Positions 1-8,343 are shown, counted from the stretch's first letter. The stretch is DNA of 64,000 nucleotides from an uncultured SAR116 cluster alpha proteobacterium (GCA_902595515.1 CACJQK010000003.1:83960-147959); one strand, 5' to 3'. Numbers and translations are program-made. Notes: generated by a model from the letters alone, not told the origin.

Positions 1-4
1 TTTC

Positions 5-421
5 TTATTTTTTGTAATAAGTATATATCGCTTCTACATCATCTTCTCTTAAACCTGTTTTTTTGATAATCTCTTCTCTACTATTACCTTGTCTAACCAT
101 ATTAATAGCTACATTAAGATTATTTTCTGATCCTTTAACATTCCCTAACCGATTTAATTCTCTCTCTATAAAAATTATTTTTTCAGAGATATTGATTAAT
201 TCTTTTTTTTGATTTTCAAGTAAATTGCCTAATACAACTAAATATTCTCTCAATTCTTTATTTGTATTTTGTAAACTTTCAGCAAATTGAAAAATTGATT
301 CCTTATTTAATCTTGAATTTTGTAGTTGTAATAAAAATAAAAATATAAAAGCAAATACTATCAATAAAACAGAAAAGAAAATAAAAATTTCAAAGTTAGA
401 TAGTAAAAATTCTATTAACAT
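5..421 (-). CDS. DUF2802-like membrane-anchored protein
   Basis: 138 aa. The N-terminus carries one strong hydrophobic segment (about residues 8-32), followed by a long charged, probably coiled-coil stretch (about 35-90). A C-terminal motif of the type 'A-x-x-M-x-R-Q-G-x-S-x-E-E-I-x-x-x-T-G-L' resembles the small helix-turn-helix-like tail of DUF2802 proteins, which are often found inside polar flagellar loci. It is the last gene of the leftward flagellar block that starts at flgP. The biochemical role is unknown; a membrane-tethered accessory of flagellar placement or assembly is my inference from context. The stop codon lies at the very edge of the window, but the frame is complete. Confidence 0.6.
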   Translation of the reverse strand: MLIEFLLSNFEIFIFFSVLLIVFAFIFLFLLQLQNSRLNKESIFQFAESLQNTNKELREYLVVLGNLLENQKKELINISEKIIFIERELNRLGNVKGSENNLNVAINMVRQGNSREEIIKKTGLREDDVEAIYTYYKK

Positions 422-472
422 ACTTTATATATTCATGATTTTCTTTGAAATTGCTATAGATATTTTAAAAAA

Positions 473-748
473 TTAGGAATTGGACTTTGAAAATGATTCA
501 AATAAATTAGCTTTATATCGGATTTTTGTTTCTAACCTATCTATTTTATTCAATATATTTGCAAATACATCTAAATGATTGTTTGAAAAGCTATTTTGTT
601 CTTTATTCAGGTCATTAGACTTTATTTCAAATAATATTGTCTCAATTTGGGAATTAATTTGTTTAAATTTTTCAAATAAAAACTTCTTATTATTGATTTC
701 GTCAAGTTTATCTAATTTTTCTTCAAGAATTTTTATATTTTGTAACAT
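473..748 (-). CDS. FlgN-like small coiled-coil protein (export chaperone candidate)
   Basis: 91 aa, no signal peptide or membrane segment, rich in K, E, N and L with heptad-like spacing, so predicted all-helical. Sequence alone does not identify it. It lies 13 bases downstream of flgM in the order flgA-flgM-X, and in enterobacteria X is flgN, the chaperone for hook-associated proteins FlgK and FlgL. FlgN proteins are short, helical and poorly conserved, so a FlgN function is plausible but rests on position. A weak GGAT-type ribosome binding site precedes the ATG at 748. Confidence 0.5.
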   Translation of the reverse strand: MLQNIKILEEKLDKLDEINNKKFLFEKFKQINSQIETILFEIKSNDLNKEQNSFSNNHLDVFANILNKIDRLETKIRYKANLFESFSKSNS

Positions 749-761
749 ATTTATCCAATAT

Positions 762-1055
762 TTAAGATTTCATCTCTCGATAGGCCTGCATAAGTGCATC
801 AGATAGTTTGTCTAAATCAAGAGGATATTTACCAGATGATATTGCTTCTTTTATTTTTGCAACTTTATCAACATCTATGGGCGCAGATTGAGACATTTCT
901 CTAACTAAACTTTTAGTATTTGTAATGTCAACTACATTAGAAGACATTACTTGTTCAGTAGACTCTGTTTTTACCTTATGATCACGAGAAGGATTTAAGT
1001 CCTTTACATCTTTTTTTGGTAAATTATTTACAATATTATTTGTTATTTTATCCAT
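762..1055 (-). CDS. flgM: Anti-sigma-28 factor FlgM
   Basis: 97 aa. The C-terminal half carries the FlgM pattern 'D-x-x-K-V-x-x-I-K-x-A-I-x-x-G-x-Y-x-x-D-x-x-K-L-A/S-x-x-L', which binds FliA in family members; the N-terminal half is polar and probably disordered, as is usual. I start it at the ATG at 1055 (MDKITNN) rather than the upstream in-frame GTG at 1070. That GTG is part of the GTGGAG ribosome binding site, nine bases before the ATG. FlgM holds sigma-28 inactive until it is exported through the finished hook. Its target fliA is in the same window at 8.4 kb, and a sigma-28 promoter lies just upstream. Confidence 0.85.
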   Translation of the reverse strand: MDKITNNIVNNLPKKDVKDLNPSRDHKVKTESTEQVMSSNVVDITNTKSLVREMSQSAPIDVDKVAKIKEAISSGKYPLDLDKLSDALMQAYREMKS

Positions 1056-1077
1056 TTTACTTAACTCCACAGTATTT

Positions 1078-1104
1078 ATAACGGCAAGTTGTTAAATTAT
1101 TTTA
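1078..1104 (-). promoter_or_regulatory. Sigma-28 (FliA) promoter of flgM
   Basis: Read on the minus strand: TAAA (1104-1101), 15 bases, then GCCGTTAT (1085-1078). This fits the sigma-28 pattern TAAA-N15-GCCGATAA with differences only in the last half of the -10 element. It overlaps the flgA stop codon. The expected start of transcription is near 1070, directly before the GGAG of flgM. It implies flgM feedback control by FliA in addition to read-through from flgA. Confidence 0.65.
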
Positions 1105-1848
1105 GCGAAAAATTTTAATTTTTTTATCTTTTTTTATGTAACCTTTAATAATCTTCCCGCTTTTTAAATTTTTTACTTCAATCAAATCTCCTAAATTTCC
1201 AGAGCCTTGAGCTTCTCCTGATGCAGCGACTGAAACATTCCCTAGGTTTGATACAATTGAAATAATATCACCATTATTAATGTCATAGCTCTCAAATAAA
1301 TGTCTAGGATGCAAAATCTGTCCCAGTTTTAAATTAGTTTTTAATTTTCTTCCAAGTAGTTCTCTCTTATCAGTGAAAAAAGAGGTTTGATGTCTTTTTT
1401 TTACTATTACTGTTTCTAAATCATTTGATTGTATAATATCATTTTTTTCTAACGATTTTTTTAATTTTATAATTGTAAAAATTTCGTTTTTCTTTTTTGG
1501 TTCATCTTTTCTCATAATAATTTTGGATACTTTATTAGGTTTTAATATTTTTTTATTTTTAATATTTTTAAAAATTTTTACCCTTATCGTTACCGCAAAT
1601 CCATTTTTATCTAAACAATTGACTTTAAGAGTCTTGTAATTATTAAAAACTTTTTTTATTTCAATTTTGTTTTTACAATCTTTAAAATGAACATTTTTTG
1701 AAAAAACTGGTGTACCATTTATACCCTCTTTAGTTAACCATTGCGATACCTTAGCTGAAATTTGTTCACCTGAAATAGCTAACGCTTGTTTGTTAATTAT
1801 ACAAATTATAACAATCCAGAAAAATTTTTTAAGTTTTATTTTAAACAT
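1102..1848 (-). CDS. flgA: Flagellar P-ring assembly chaperone FlgA
   Basis: 248 aa with an N-terminal hydrophobic segment (about residues 7-24, ending near 'QALA') consistent with Sec export. The C-terminal half has the SAF-type domain of FlgA: 'L-x-x-x-D-I-I-Q-x-x-D-L' near residue 140, 'L-L-G-R-K-L-K-T-N-L-K-L-G-Q-I-L' near 165, and the terminal 'G-D-L-I-E-V-K-N-L-K-S-G-K-I-I-K-G'. FlgA works in the periplasm to help FlgI form the P ring. The start at 1848 is supported by a GGAGGA site lying in the last codons of the preceding LysM-like gene, so the two are probably translationally coupled. Confidence 0.88.
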   Translation of the reverse strand: MFKIKLKKFFWIVIICIINKQALAISGEQISAKVSQWLTKEGINGTPVFSKNVHFKDCKNKIEIKKVFNNYKTLKVNCLDKNGFAVTIRVKIFKNIKNKKILKPNKVSKIIMRKDEPKKKNEIFTIIKLKKSLEKNDIIQSNDLETVIVKKRHQTSFFTDKRELLGRKLKTNLKLGQILHPRHLFESYDINNGDIISIVSNLGNVSVAASGEAQGSGNLGDLIEVKNLKSGKIIKGYIKKDKKIKIFR

Positions 1849-1851
1849 CAG

Positions 1852-2292
1852 TTATCCTCCAAAAAAATAAATATGAGAAGTTATTGATGAATTATCATTT
1901 TTATTGCTTTCTAGATTTTTATCTTTTTTGATTATTAAATTTTTAATTTCATTTATACTTGGTAAATATAATTTTTTACCTGAATATAAAAAATTTGGAT
2001 TATTTCTAACAAAAGCTTTTTTATTAAAATAAACAATAGCTAAGCTTAAAATTTTATTATTAAATGAATTAGAGCCGTAATAATCTAACATAATATCACT
2101 TAAAGTTTCATTTTTTAAAACCACATGATTTGAACTATAATTTAAGTCTTTCAAAAATAAATTATCTGAACTCAAATTACTACGATCTGAATTACCTCTA
2201 TACTTTAAAACCACAAACGGTTCTGCAAATGATAATTTAAAAAAAGAAATAAAAATTAGTATAAAAAAGCAAAATGTCTTAATTTTTTCCAT
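1852..2292 (-). CDS. Secreted LysM/FimV-like protein in flagellar operon
   Basis: 146 aa from the ATG at 2292. This start is chosen because GTGGAG lies eight bases upstream inside the flgT end; an in-frame start at 2316 would overlap flgT and lacks such a site. The N-terminus is a signal peptide (MEKIK..., hydrophobic to about residue 23, 'LSFA'). The middle has a LysM-like pattern: 'N-E-T-L-S-D-I-M-L-D-Y-Y-G', then an asparagine/proline stretch and 'G-K-K-L-Y-L-P-S', as in the N-terminal domain of FimV. It occupies the position that flgO takes beside flgP and flgT in Vibrio, but does not look like FlgO. Probable periplasmic or outer-membrane role near the motor. Confidence 0.55.
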   Translation of the reverse strand: MEKIKTFCFFILIFISFFKLSFAEPFVVLKYRGNSDRSNLSSDNLFLKDLNYSSNHVVLKNETLSDIMLDYYGSNSFNNKILSLAIVYFNKKAFVRNNPNFLYSGKKLYLPSINEIKNLIIKKDKNLESNKNDNSSITSHIYFFGG

Positions 2293-2296
2293 TAAA

Positions 2297-3451
2297 TTAC
2301 TCCACAAATTTAACAATCTTATTATTCAGGTTTGTTAATTTAATATTGTCATTTAAAGGTAACAAAGTGCTGTGATTGTCAAAAACCTCATCAGTGTGGA
2401 CTATTAATATGCTATTGTTTAACATAGAATTTTTAATTTTTATGCCATTTACTAAACCTATTTGTTTTTGTTTGACACCTTGTTTGCTTCCTAAATCCAC
2501 TTGAAGTTTACCTTTATTTAAAATTAATTTACCTTCTAAAGGTTTGCAATTAATATCATAAAAAAAACTATTTATAGAAGTTAATAAATGATTGTTCACA
2601 TTTAGGTCTATTTTATCCATAGACAGTGTAGAAATATTTTTTAGAAACTGAAATTTACTTTCAAATTGATAATCAATTGATAAATTGTAGCTTTTTGACT
2701 GCTCTAACTTAATTTTTTGACCTTTATATAAATCAAATTTAACACTAAATAAATAGTTGGAGAAACTATTTTCACTTATTTTTGTGAGAACTATTTTAGG
2801 AACGAGACTATAATTGCCTGCGTGTATTGTGGGCATACCTTTAGTAATTGCGTTATAGTCAAAAGAAGGATTTTTAAATGATTTTATAATTTGTTCGAGA
2901 GCTCTATTTTGAGAGTTTTTTACATTAACATTAGGCAATTTAGATATAATTTTGTATATTTTATTATACCATAAAGATGTATTTCTTGCTAATTCTGACG
3001 GCACTTTTGTATCAACTAAAATTGAACCTTTCAATAAATTAACATTGAGTGGTCTGCTCTTACAATTTTTGTTGGAAAGTTCACCCCCTACAATAGCTCT
3101 TATTTTTATTGTCAGATATTCCTTATCTTGTATTTCAGATAAAATTTTAAAATCAATTACTCTATTAGTTGCTCTAATAACTGACTGATCATTAATTATT
3201 GTATTAGAACTAATAGCAGAAAACCCATTTACATCTGCACCACCTTTTAAGGCAGCAATATAGATCGCATCTTCTAAAGCTCTTTTTCTAGAAATCTCAA
3301 TCTCTTCAGATAATAAAATAGATCTGCCTGTAGCTTCAACTTGTTTATAATTAGATTTGTTTTGTGCGTACAAATCAATATTAAACGTAATCATCGCAAA
3401 AAATATAAGAATGCTATAAAAAAATTTAAATTTTGAAATATTTTTACTCAT
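2297..3451 (-). CDS. flgT: Flagellar assembly protein FlgT (H-ring)
   Basis: 384 aa with a signal peptide (hydrophobic residues about 10-28, ending 'LYAQ'). The N-terminal domain is FlgT-like: 'V-E-A-T-G-R-S-I-L', 'R-x-x-A-L-E-D-A-I-Y-I-A-A-L-K-G-G-A-D-V', and a later 'I-K-I-R-A-I-V'. In Vibrio FlgT builds the H ring outside the LP ring and lets MotX/Y stators and FlgO/P assemble. The C-terminal part has the three-domain length expected of the family. It follows flgP by nine bases. No clear ribosome binding site precedes the ATG at 3451, which suggests coupling to flgP. Confidence 0.75.
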   Translation of the reverse strand: MSKNISKFKFFYSILIFFAMITFNIDLYAQNKSNYKQVEATGRSILLSEEIEISRKRALEDAIYIAALKGGADVNGFSAISSNTIINDQSVIRATNRVIDFKILSEIQDKEYLTIKIRAIVGGELSNKNCKSRPLNVNLLKGSILVDTKVPSELARNTSLWYNKIYKIISKLPNVNVKNSQNRALEQIIKSFKNPSFDYNAITKGMPTIHAGNYSLVPKIVLTKISENSFSNYLFSVKFDLYKGQKIKLEQSKSYNLSIDYQFESKFQFLKNISTLSMDKIDLNVNNHLLTSINSFFYDINCKPLEGKLILNKGKLQVDLGSKQGVKQKQIGLVNGIKIKNSMLNNSILIVHTDEVFDNHSTLLPLNDNIKLTNLNNKIVKFVE

Positions 3452-3460
3452 TGTATAATA

Positions 3461-3982
3461 CTATGTTCTTCTTGCACTTTTTAACATCATAAGCATCATG
3501 TCTTTGTCAATTTCTAAAACTGTTTCATAAGTATCAACTCCTGTAGGATTAATTCTAACAGTTTTAGCACCCCTAATAATGCCTTTAACAACTGCTCTAA
3601 ATGTATCATTTTGAACCATTAGGTCTATTACCGTTGTGTTAGAGTCAACTTGAATACCGTGAATTTGTTCTGCTAATTCTCTCATTGCTGCCATTCTTGC
3701 TGATCTTATAGCCATCAATCTTTTTTGAGCATCTGTTCTACCTGGCTGGCTAGAAACAACAGCATATCCAACTGCAGACAAAGTTGGAATTTTTTCAACT
3801 GAGCTATCAAAAACTTCTTTTAAAGCAACAATACCGTCACTTTCAGAGTTGATTTGCTTTGCATTAAAACTATTTGTTGGTGAAAAATTGGAGTTAGCTA
3901 AATTCTGCAAGCATCCTGTACTCAAAAATAATGAGCATGTTGTAAAACCAACTAAAAAAGTTTTTCGATTAATAAATGACAT
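3461..3982 (-). CDS. flgP: Flagellar lipoprotein FlgP (LPP20 family)
   Basis: 173 aa. A lipoprotein signal is visible: hydrophobic h-region and lipobox L-S-T-G-C with Cys24 as the lipidation site. The body matches the LPP20/FlgP family ('A-V-G-Y-A-V-V-S-S-Q-P-G', 'R-L-M-A-I-R-S-A-R-M-A-A-M-R-E-L-A-E-Q-I-H-G'). In Vibrio and Campylobacter FlgP forms an outer-membrane-associated basal disk or T-ring-related structure needed for motility. It is the first gene of the leftward operon, with a good AGGAG site and a sigma-54 promoter upstream. Confidence 0.82.
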   Translation of the reverse strand: MSFINRKTFLVGFTTCSLFLSTGCLQNLANSNFSPTNSFNAKQINSESDGIVALKEVFDSSVEKIPTLSAVGYAVVSSQPGRTDAQKRLMAIRSARMAAMRELAEQIHGIQVDSNTTVIDLMVQNDTFRAVVKGIIRGAKTVRINPTGVDTYETVLEIDKDMMLMMLKSARRT

Positions 3983-4017
3983 CCAATACTCCTGAATAAA
4001 AATTATTTCAGTCTAGT

Positions 4018-4037
4018 ATGCAGAATACATGCCAATA
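4018..4037 (-). promoter_or_regulatory. Sigma-54 promoter of the flgP operon
   Basis: On the minus strand TTGGCATGTATTCTGCAT: GG (4033-4032), exactly ten bases, GC (4021-4020), the -24/-12 signature of RpoN. Transcription would start near 4008, about 25 bases before the flgP ATG. It fits the class II/III flagellar control known from Vibrio and Pseudomonas, where FlrA/FlrC- or FleQ-type activators act on RpoN. No such activator gene is in the window. Confidence 0.7.
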
Positions 4038-4101
4038 ATTTAATATATAAGTTTTAAGAAACAATAATAAATTAAAATCATCTTTAATAAAATATAATGA
4101 G

Positions 4102-4120
4102 TTTGGCATCATTCTTGCTT
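4102..4120 (+). promoter_or_regulatory. Sigma-54 promoter of the flhA operon
   Basis: TTTGGCATCATTCTTGCTT: GG at 4105-4106, ten bases, GC at 4117-4118. This matches the RpoN consensus TTGGCAC-N5-TTGC closely. The expected start is near 4130, giving an 80-base leader to flhA. It faces away from the flgP promoter with about 70 bases between the two -24 elements, so one activator could serve both. Confidence 0.72.
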
Positions 4121-4209
4121 CTATTAATAATTATGATTTTTAAAAACTCAATTATTTTAAGTCATTGTTTTTGTTGTGTATTTCACTTGAGGTCAATTAA
4201 GGAGATGTC

Positions 4210-6327
4210 ATGAATTTGACAAATGCATTAGGTGCACAAAATTTTGTATCAGATAGATTAAAGCCATTTGGATTACCTATAGCTATCTTGATGTTAATGG
4301 TTATGATGGTAATTCCACTTCCATCAATATTATTAGATGTATTTTTTACAACAAATATTTTGTTATCACTATTAATATTGATGGTTTCAATTCATACTTT
4401 TAGACCCTTAGATTTTTCAAGTTTTCCTACAGTCCTTCTATTTGCAACAATATTACGATTGGGTTTAAATGTTGCATCTACAAGAATTGTCCTTAGTGCT
4501 GGTCACACAGGTCCTGATGCAGCAGGAAAGGTTATTGAAGCATTCGGAGAATTTGTTATTGCTGGCAATTATGTTGTTGGTATTTTTGTTTTTGCAATAT
4601 TAATTATTATTAATTTAGTGGTTATTACAAAAGGAGCTGGAAGAGTTTCTGAAGTCTCTGCTAGATTTACATTAGATGCTATGCCTGGCAAACAGATGGC
4701 GATAGATGCTGACCTAAATGCAGGACTTTTAACTAGCGAAGAGGCAAAACAGAGAAGAGATGATATAGCTAAAGAAGCTGATTTTTATGGATCAATGGAT
4801 GGTGCTTCAAAATTTGTAAAAGGTGATGCAATTGCTGGAATCTTAATATTACTTATAAATATTATTGGGGGGTTAGTTATTGGAATTGCACAACATGATT
4901 TACCAGTTTCAATTGCTGCTGAGAATTATATTATATTATCTGTAGGTGACGGATTAGTAGCACAAATACCTTCTTTATTATTGGCTATTGCAACTGCCAT
5001 AATTGTTACCAGAGTATCAACTAGCCAAGACCTTTCCAAACAGATTGGTTCTCAAATTGGGGTCAAACAAGCTTGGCTTCCTAGTGCCTGCGTTCTATTT
5101 CTTCTTGGTTTAATCCCCGGCATGCCTAACACATTATTTTTGCTTGGTTCAGCATTAACTTTTTTTGTTTGGTGGATTATTAGAAAAAATACTAAAAGTA
5201 CTAATGATAACGAAACGTTATTATCAGAAAATAATATGGGTGATATTAAATCCGAAAATGACCCAGATGAAAATGTTATTTCCTTATCAGAAATAGCTGA
5301 CAATTCGTCAATATCTATGCAATTAGGATATGGATTGATACAACTTGTTGATGATGAAAATGACGGTCCATTGATTGCTAGAATAACAGGTGTAAGAAAA
5401 CAAATATCAAAAGAATTAGGTTTTGTTATTCCGCAAGTAAGAATAAGAGATGATTTAACGCTAGAAGCAAATCACTACAGAATAAGGATTGGACAAGAAA
5501 TTGTTGCTGAAGACAAAGTTTTTCCTCAATTACTTTTAGCCATACCAGGAGATAATGCTCAAACAAAAATTGAAGGTACGGATGTAAAAGATCCAAGTTT
5601 TAAAATGGATGCGACTTGGATTGAGCCTCATCAACAGGCTAGAGCTGAGAATTTGGGGTATATGGTAGTAGAACCTGAAGCAGTAATAGCAACTCACTTA
5701 AACCAAATTTTATCTAAACAAGCCTCCGAGTTGCTCGGTCAAGATGATGTACAATTATTGTTAGATAATTTATCAAAATCATCTCCACAATTAGTATCCT
5801 CAACTGTACCTAAATTGGTTCCATTAAATATTCTTACGACTATTTTAAAAACGTTATTAACTGAAAAAATGCCTATAAGTGATTTAAAGCGTATTTTAGA
5901 GGTTTTAGCTAGTCAAAATGTTAAAAACATGTCACCAATAGAATTAGCTGAAGCAATAAGACCAACAATTTCTGGATTATTAATACAGCAAATTGCACCT
6001 TTAAACAGTGCTCTTCCTGTAATAACATTCACAGCAGATTTAGAACAACTGATAGTCAATGTTGCTAAGCAAACAGGAGCTAATGGTCTTATACTTGAAG
6101 CTAATCTAATTCAGAAAATAGTTTCAGCAATAAATTCTGTCATGGAAAAAATGCAAAGTGAAAATAGAAAGGCTGTGATGATTACAGCACCTGTAATTAG
6201 AAGAGATCTATCTCATATGCTAAGACAACATATTCCTTCTTTAGATGTACTTTCATTTACTGAATTACCAGATAACAAAAAAATTGAAGTAGTAGCTAAT
6301 ATTGGATCAGAAGAACAAAACAATTAA
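4210..6327 (+). CDS. flhA: Flagellar type III export gate protein FlhA
   Basis: 705 aa, the usual length of FlhA (about 690-710). The N-terminal half has some eight membrane segments; the conserved FHIPEP signature 'R-V-S-E-V-S-A-R-F-T-L-D-A-M-P-G-K-Q' lies near residues 144-161. The C-terminal half is the cytosolic domain that docks chaperone-substrate complexes. FlhA is the central pore and gate of the flagellar export apparatus in the inner membrane. A strong AAGGAGATGTC precedes the ATG. It heads flhA-flhF-fleN-fliA, the order typical of polar flagellar clusters. Confidence 0.97.
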   Translation: MNLTNALGAQNFVSDRLKPFGLPIAILMLMVMMVIPLPSILLDVFFTTNILLSLLILMVSIHTFRPLDFSSFPTVLLFATILRLGLNVASTRIVLSAGHTGPDAAGKVIEAFGEFVIAGNYVVGIFVFAILIIINLVVITKGAGRVSEVSARFTLDAMPGKQMAIDADLNAGLLTSEEAKQRRDDIAKEADFYGSMDGASKFVKGDAIAGILILLINIIGGLVIGIAQHDLPVSIAAENYIILSVGDGLVAQIPSLLLAIATAIIVTRVSTSQDLSKQIGSQIGVKQAWLPSACVLFLLGLIPGMPNTLFLLGSALTFFVWWIIRKNTKSTNDNETLLSENNMGDIKSENDPDENVISLSEIADNSSISMQLGYGLIQLVDDENDGPLIARITGVRKQISKELGFVIPQVRIRDDLTLEANHYRIRIGQEIVAEDKVFPQLLLAIPGDNAQTKIEGTDVKDPSFKMDATWIEPHQQARAENLGYMVVEPEAVIATHLNQILSKQASELLGQDDVQLLLDNLSKSSPQLVSSTVPKLVPLNILTTILKTLLTEKMPISDLKRILEVLASQNVKNMSPIELAEAIRPTISGLLIQQIAPLNSALPVITFTADLEQLIVNVAKQTGANGLILEANLIQKIVSAINSVMEKMQSENRKAVMITAPVIRRDLSHMLRQHIPSLDVLSFTELPDNKKIEVVANIGSEEQNN

Positions 6328-6353
6328 ATTAATATAAAAATATGGAGAAATAA

Positions 6354-7544
6354 ATGACACAACATAAGGTAATTGCAGACGACAGTTTGTCAGCTATGGA
6401 TGAAATCTCAAGAATCCTTGGTAAAGAAGCTGTAATACTTGAAACAAAAAGGGTAAATGGAAAAATTGAAATTATAGGCTCTAATAATATTGAGGACATA
6501 GCTTCATCTAATGCAAAAAAAATAAACAAACAGAAATCAGATTTTAGTCATTTATTTTCAAACCATAATTTAAAAAAAGATCTACAAAAAAGACAATTCA
6601 ATAAGATAATAGAAAGTAAAAATATGGAAAATGAAATTGGATCTGAAAAACTTGAAGAGTACAATTATAATAAATTGTCAAAAAATTTTATTGATATTGA
6701 GACTTTCTCAAACTTTACTAATAAAATTGAGAATTTACTTAAGAATATGATTGTCACAGATATTTATGAATTTAATAATTACAATAGTAAATCATTAACT
6801 ATTGAGTTATTGAAAAAAGGTTTTTCCAAAAATATTGTGTCTGAATTTCAAGAAAAAATTATGAATAATGAAAAAATTGAAGATCCTGAATTATTTTTTT
6901 ATCACTACCTAGCAAAAAAATTGGTTTTACCTTTTGAAGATCAGGTTATAAATTCAGACGTTATGTTTTTAAATGGGCCAACTGGTTCTGGGAAAACTAC
7001 ATTATGTGCTAAAATTTCATCTTATATTTTAGATAATTTATTTTCTGCTAACGAAAAAGAAAAGCTGTCAATTTTAAGTTTTTCTCCAAAATCAACAGTT
7101 AATTCTAAGCTTTTAAATTTTGGAAAATTATTAAACTTAAAAGTATCTTCTGTTTCTTCATTAGATAACTTGGTTAAGTATATTGAAGAAAATAAACTGA
7201 AAACTAAGTTAATAGTAGATATATCTTTAGAAAACGATGAATTATCAGGGTATTTAGAGTATCTTGAAAAGATAACTTTAAATAAAAAATATCTAAATTT
7301 ATTAGCTATACCTTCAAGCACCAACAAAAATATGATAAAATCAATGATGAACCTTTTTAAAAGTTCATTTCCTACAATTGCATTGACAAAGTTAGATGAA
7401 TCGCAAATCAGTGCAGAGGAGTTATCCATTTTTGCAGAGCTAAATTGTAGAATAGGTATATTGTCAGGTTCAAGGTCTATTATTGGTTCATTAGCTTTTG
7501 CTAAAAGTGAAGTTTTGGCACAATATATGAAAGACATTACTTAA
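6354..7544 (+). CDS. flhF: Flagellar placement GTPase FlhF, G motifs partly degenerate
   Basis: 396 aa. FlhF is an SRP-type GTPase that sets the position and number of polar flagella and recruits FliF at the pole. The P-loop G-P-T-G-S-G-K-T-T sits near residues 206-214 and the G4 motif T-K-L-D-E near 344-348, both intact. The other family motifs are not: the DTYR-type insertion motif is replaced by S-F-S-P-K-S-T, and the DTAGR-type G3 motif by D-I-S-L-E-N. GTP binding therefore looks possible while hydrolysis or dimer activation may be altered. A GGAG site lies before the ATG. The downstream partner fleN starts 22 bases after the stop. Confidence 0.85.
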   Translation: MTQHKVIADDSLSAMDEISRILGKEAVILETKRVNGKIEIIGSNNIEDIASSNAKKINKQKSDFSHLFSNHNLKKDLQKRQFNKIIESKNMENEIGSEKLEEYNYNKLSKNFIDIETFSNFTNKIENLLKNMIVTDIYEFNNYNSKSLTIELLKKGFSKNIVSEFQEKIMNNEKIEDPELFFYHYLAKKLVLPFEDQVINSDVMFLNGPTGSGKTTLCAKISSYILDNLFSANEKEKLSILSFSPKSTVNSKLLNFGKLLNLKVSSVSSLDNLVKYIEENKLKTKLIVDISLENDELSGYLEYLEKITLNKKYLNLLAIPSSTNKNMIKSMMNLFKSSFPTIALTKLDESQISAEELSIFAELNCRIGILSGSRSIIGSLAFAKSEVLAQYMKDIT

Positions 7545-7566
7545 TAATAAAGAATTAGGATAAATT

Positions 7567-8343
7567 ATGACCACTACAATTGCCATAACTTCAGGAAAAG
7601 GGGGAGTTGGTAAGACAACTATAGCCGTTAATCTTGCTTTAAGTTTAGCTTTACAAAAAAAAGAAACACTTCTTTTAGATGCGGATTTAGGTATGGCAAA
7701 TGCACATATTTTACTTGGGATTAATCCAAAATTTTCACTGGATGATTTTGTAACCGGAAATATGCCACTCAATAAAGTAATTACAACTTTAGATAATAAC
7801 TTAAAATTTGTATCAGGTGGAAATGCTATTAATAGGCTGCTCAATCTAAGTGATCTAGAACGACACAAGATTATCAAAAGCTTTAACGATCTTAATAATA
7901 AACCTGAATTCATGTTAATTGATGTAGGAGCAGGAGCTGAAACTTCATCAATGACTTTTATGGCATCTGCAGATAAAGTTATAGTTGTTATAACTGGGGA
8001 GCCCACAAGTTTTATTGATGCTTATACCCTTATAAAAACAGCTTTTTTAGATTATAAAATGATAAATTTTGGCATTGTAATAAACATGGCATCATCACCA
8101 ATACATGCCAAATTAAATTTTGACAAATTTCAATCTATTGCTCAAAAATTTTTGGATGTTAATCTAAAGTTTATTGGACACATTCCAAATTCACAAAAAG
8201 TTAAAAATTCTATTATCTCAAGGACGGCACTAGTTTCTTCAAAAAATAATAGTCCAGAATCAAAATCATTTAATGAAATTTCTTCAAAACTATCATTGGT
8301 TGAAAAAAATAATATTGGTACAATTAAATTTTTTGATATTTAA
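7567..8343 (+). CDS. fleN: MinD-like flagellar number regulator FleN/FlhG
   Basis: 258 aa ATPase of the MinD/ParA class. The deviant Walker A K-G-G-V-G-K-T-T is at residues 11-18, with the signature lysine at 11, and 'L-L-L-D-A-D-L-G-M-A-N-A-H' follows near 35-47. FlhG/FleN restrains FlhF and, in Pseudomonas and Vibrio, the sigma-54 activator FleQ/FlrA, limiting the cell to one polar flagellum. It is shorter than many FlhG proteins but complete. AGGA precedes the ATG. Its neighbours flhF and fliA confirm the assignment over chromosome ParA or true MinD. Confidence 0.9.
   Translation: MTTTIAITSGKGGVGKTTIAVNLALSLALQKKETLLLDADLGMANAHILLGINPKFSLDDFVTGNMPLNKVITTLDNNLKFVSGGNAINRLLNLSDLERHKIIKSFNDLNNKPEFMLIDVGAGAETSSMTFMASADKVIVVITGEPTSFIDAYTLIKTAFLDYKMINFGIVINMASSPIHAKLNFDKFQSIAQKFLDVNLKFIGHIPNSQKVKNSIISRTALVSSKNNSPESKSFNEISSKLSLVEKNNIGTIKFFDI

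Noticed and set aside
579..806. Plus-strand reading frame of 75 codons over the FlgN-like and flgM genes
   Set aside because: Shadow frame antisense to genes supported by order, composition and motifs; hydrophobic content is a by-product of the opposite strand.
5052..5303. Minus-strand frame inside flhA, and similar antisense frames in flhF, fleN, ureC and others
   Set aside because: All lie fully within well-recognised genes and show no family features.
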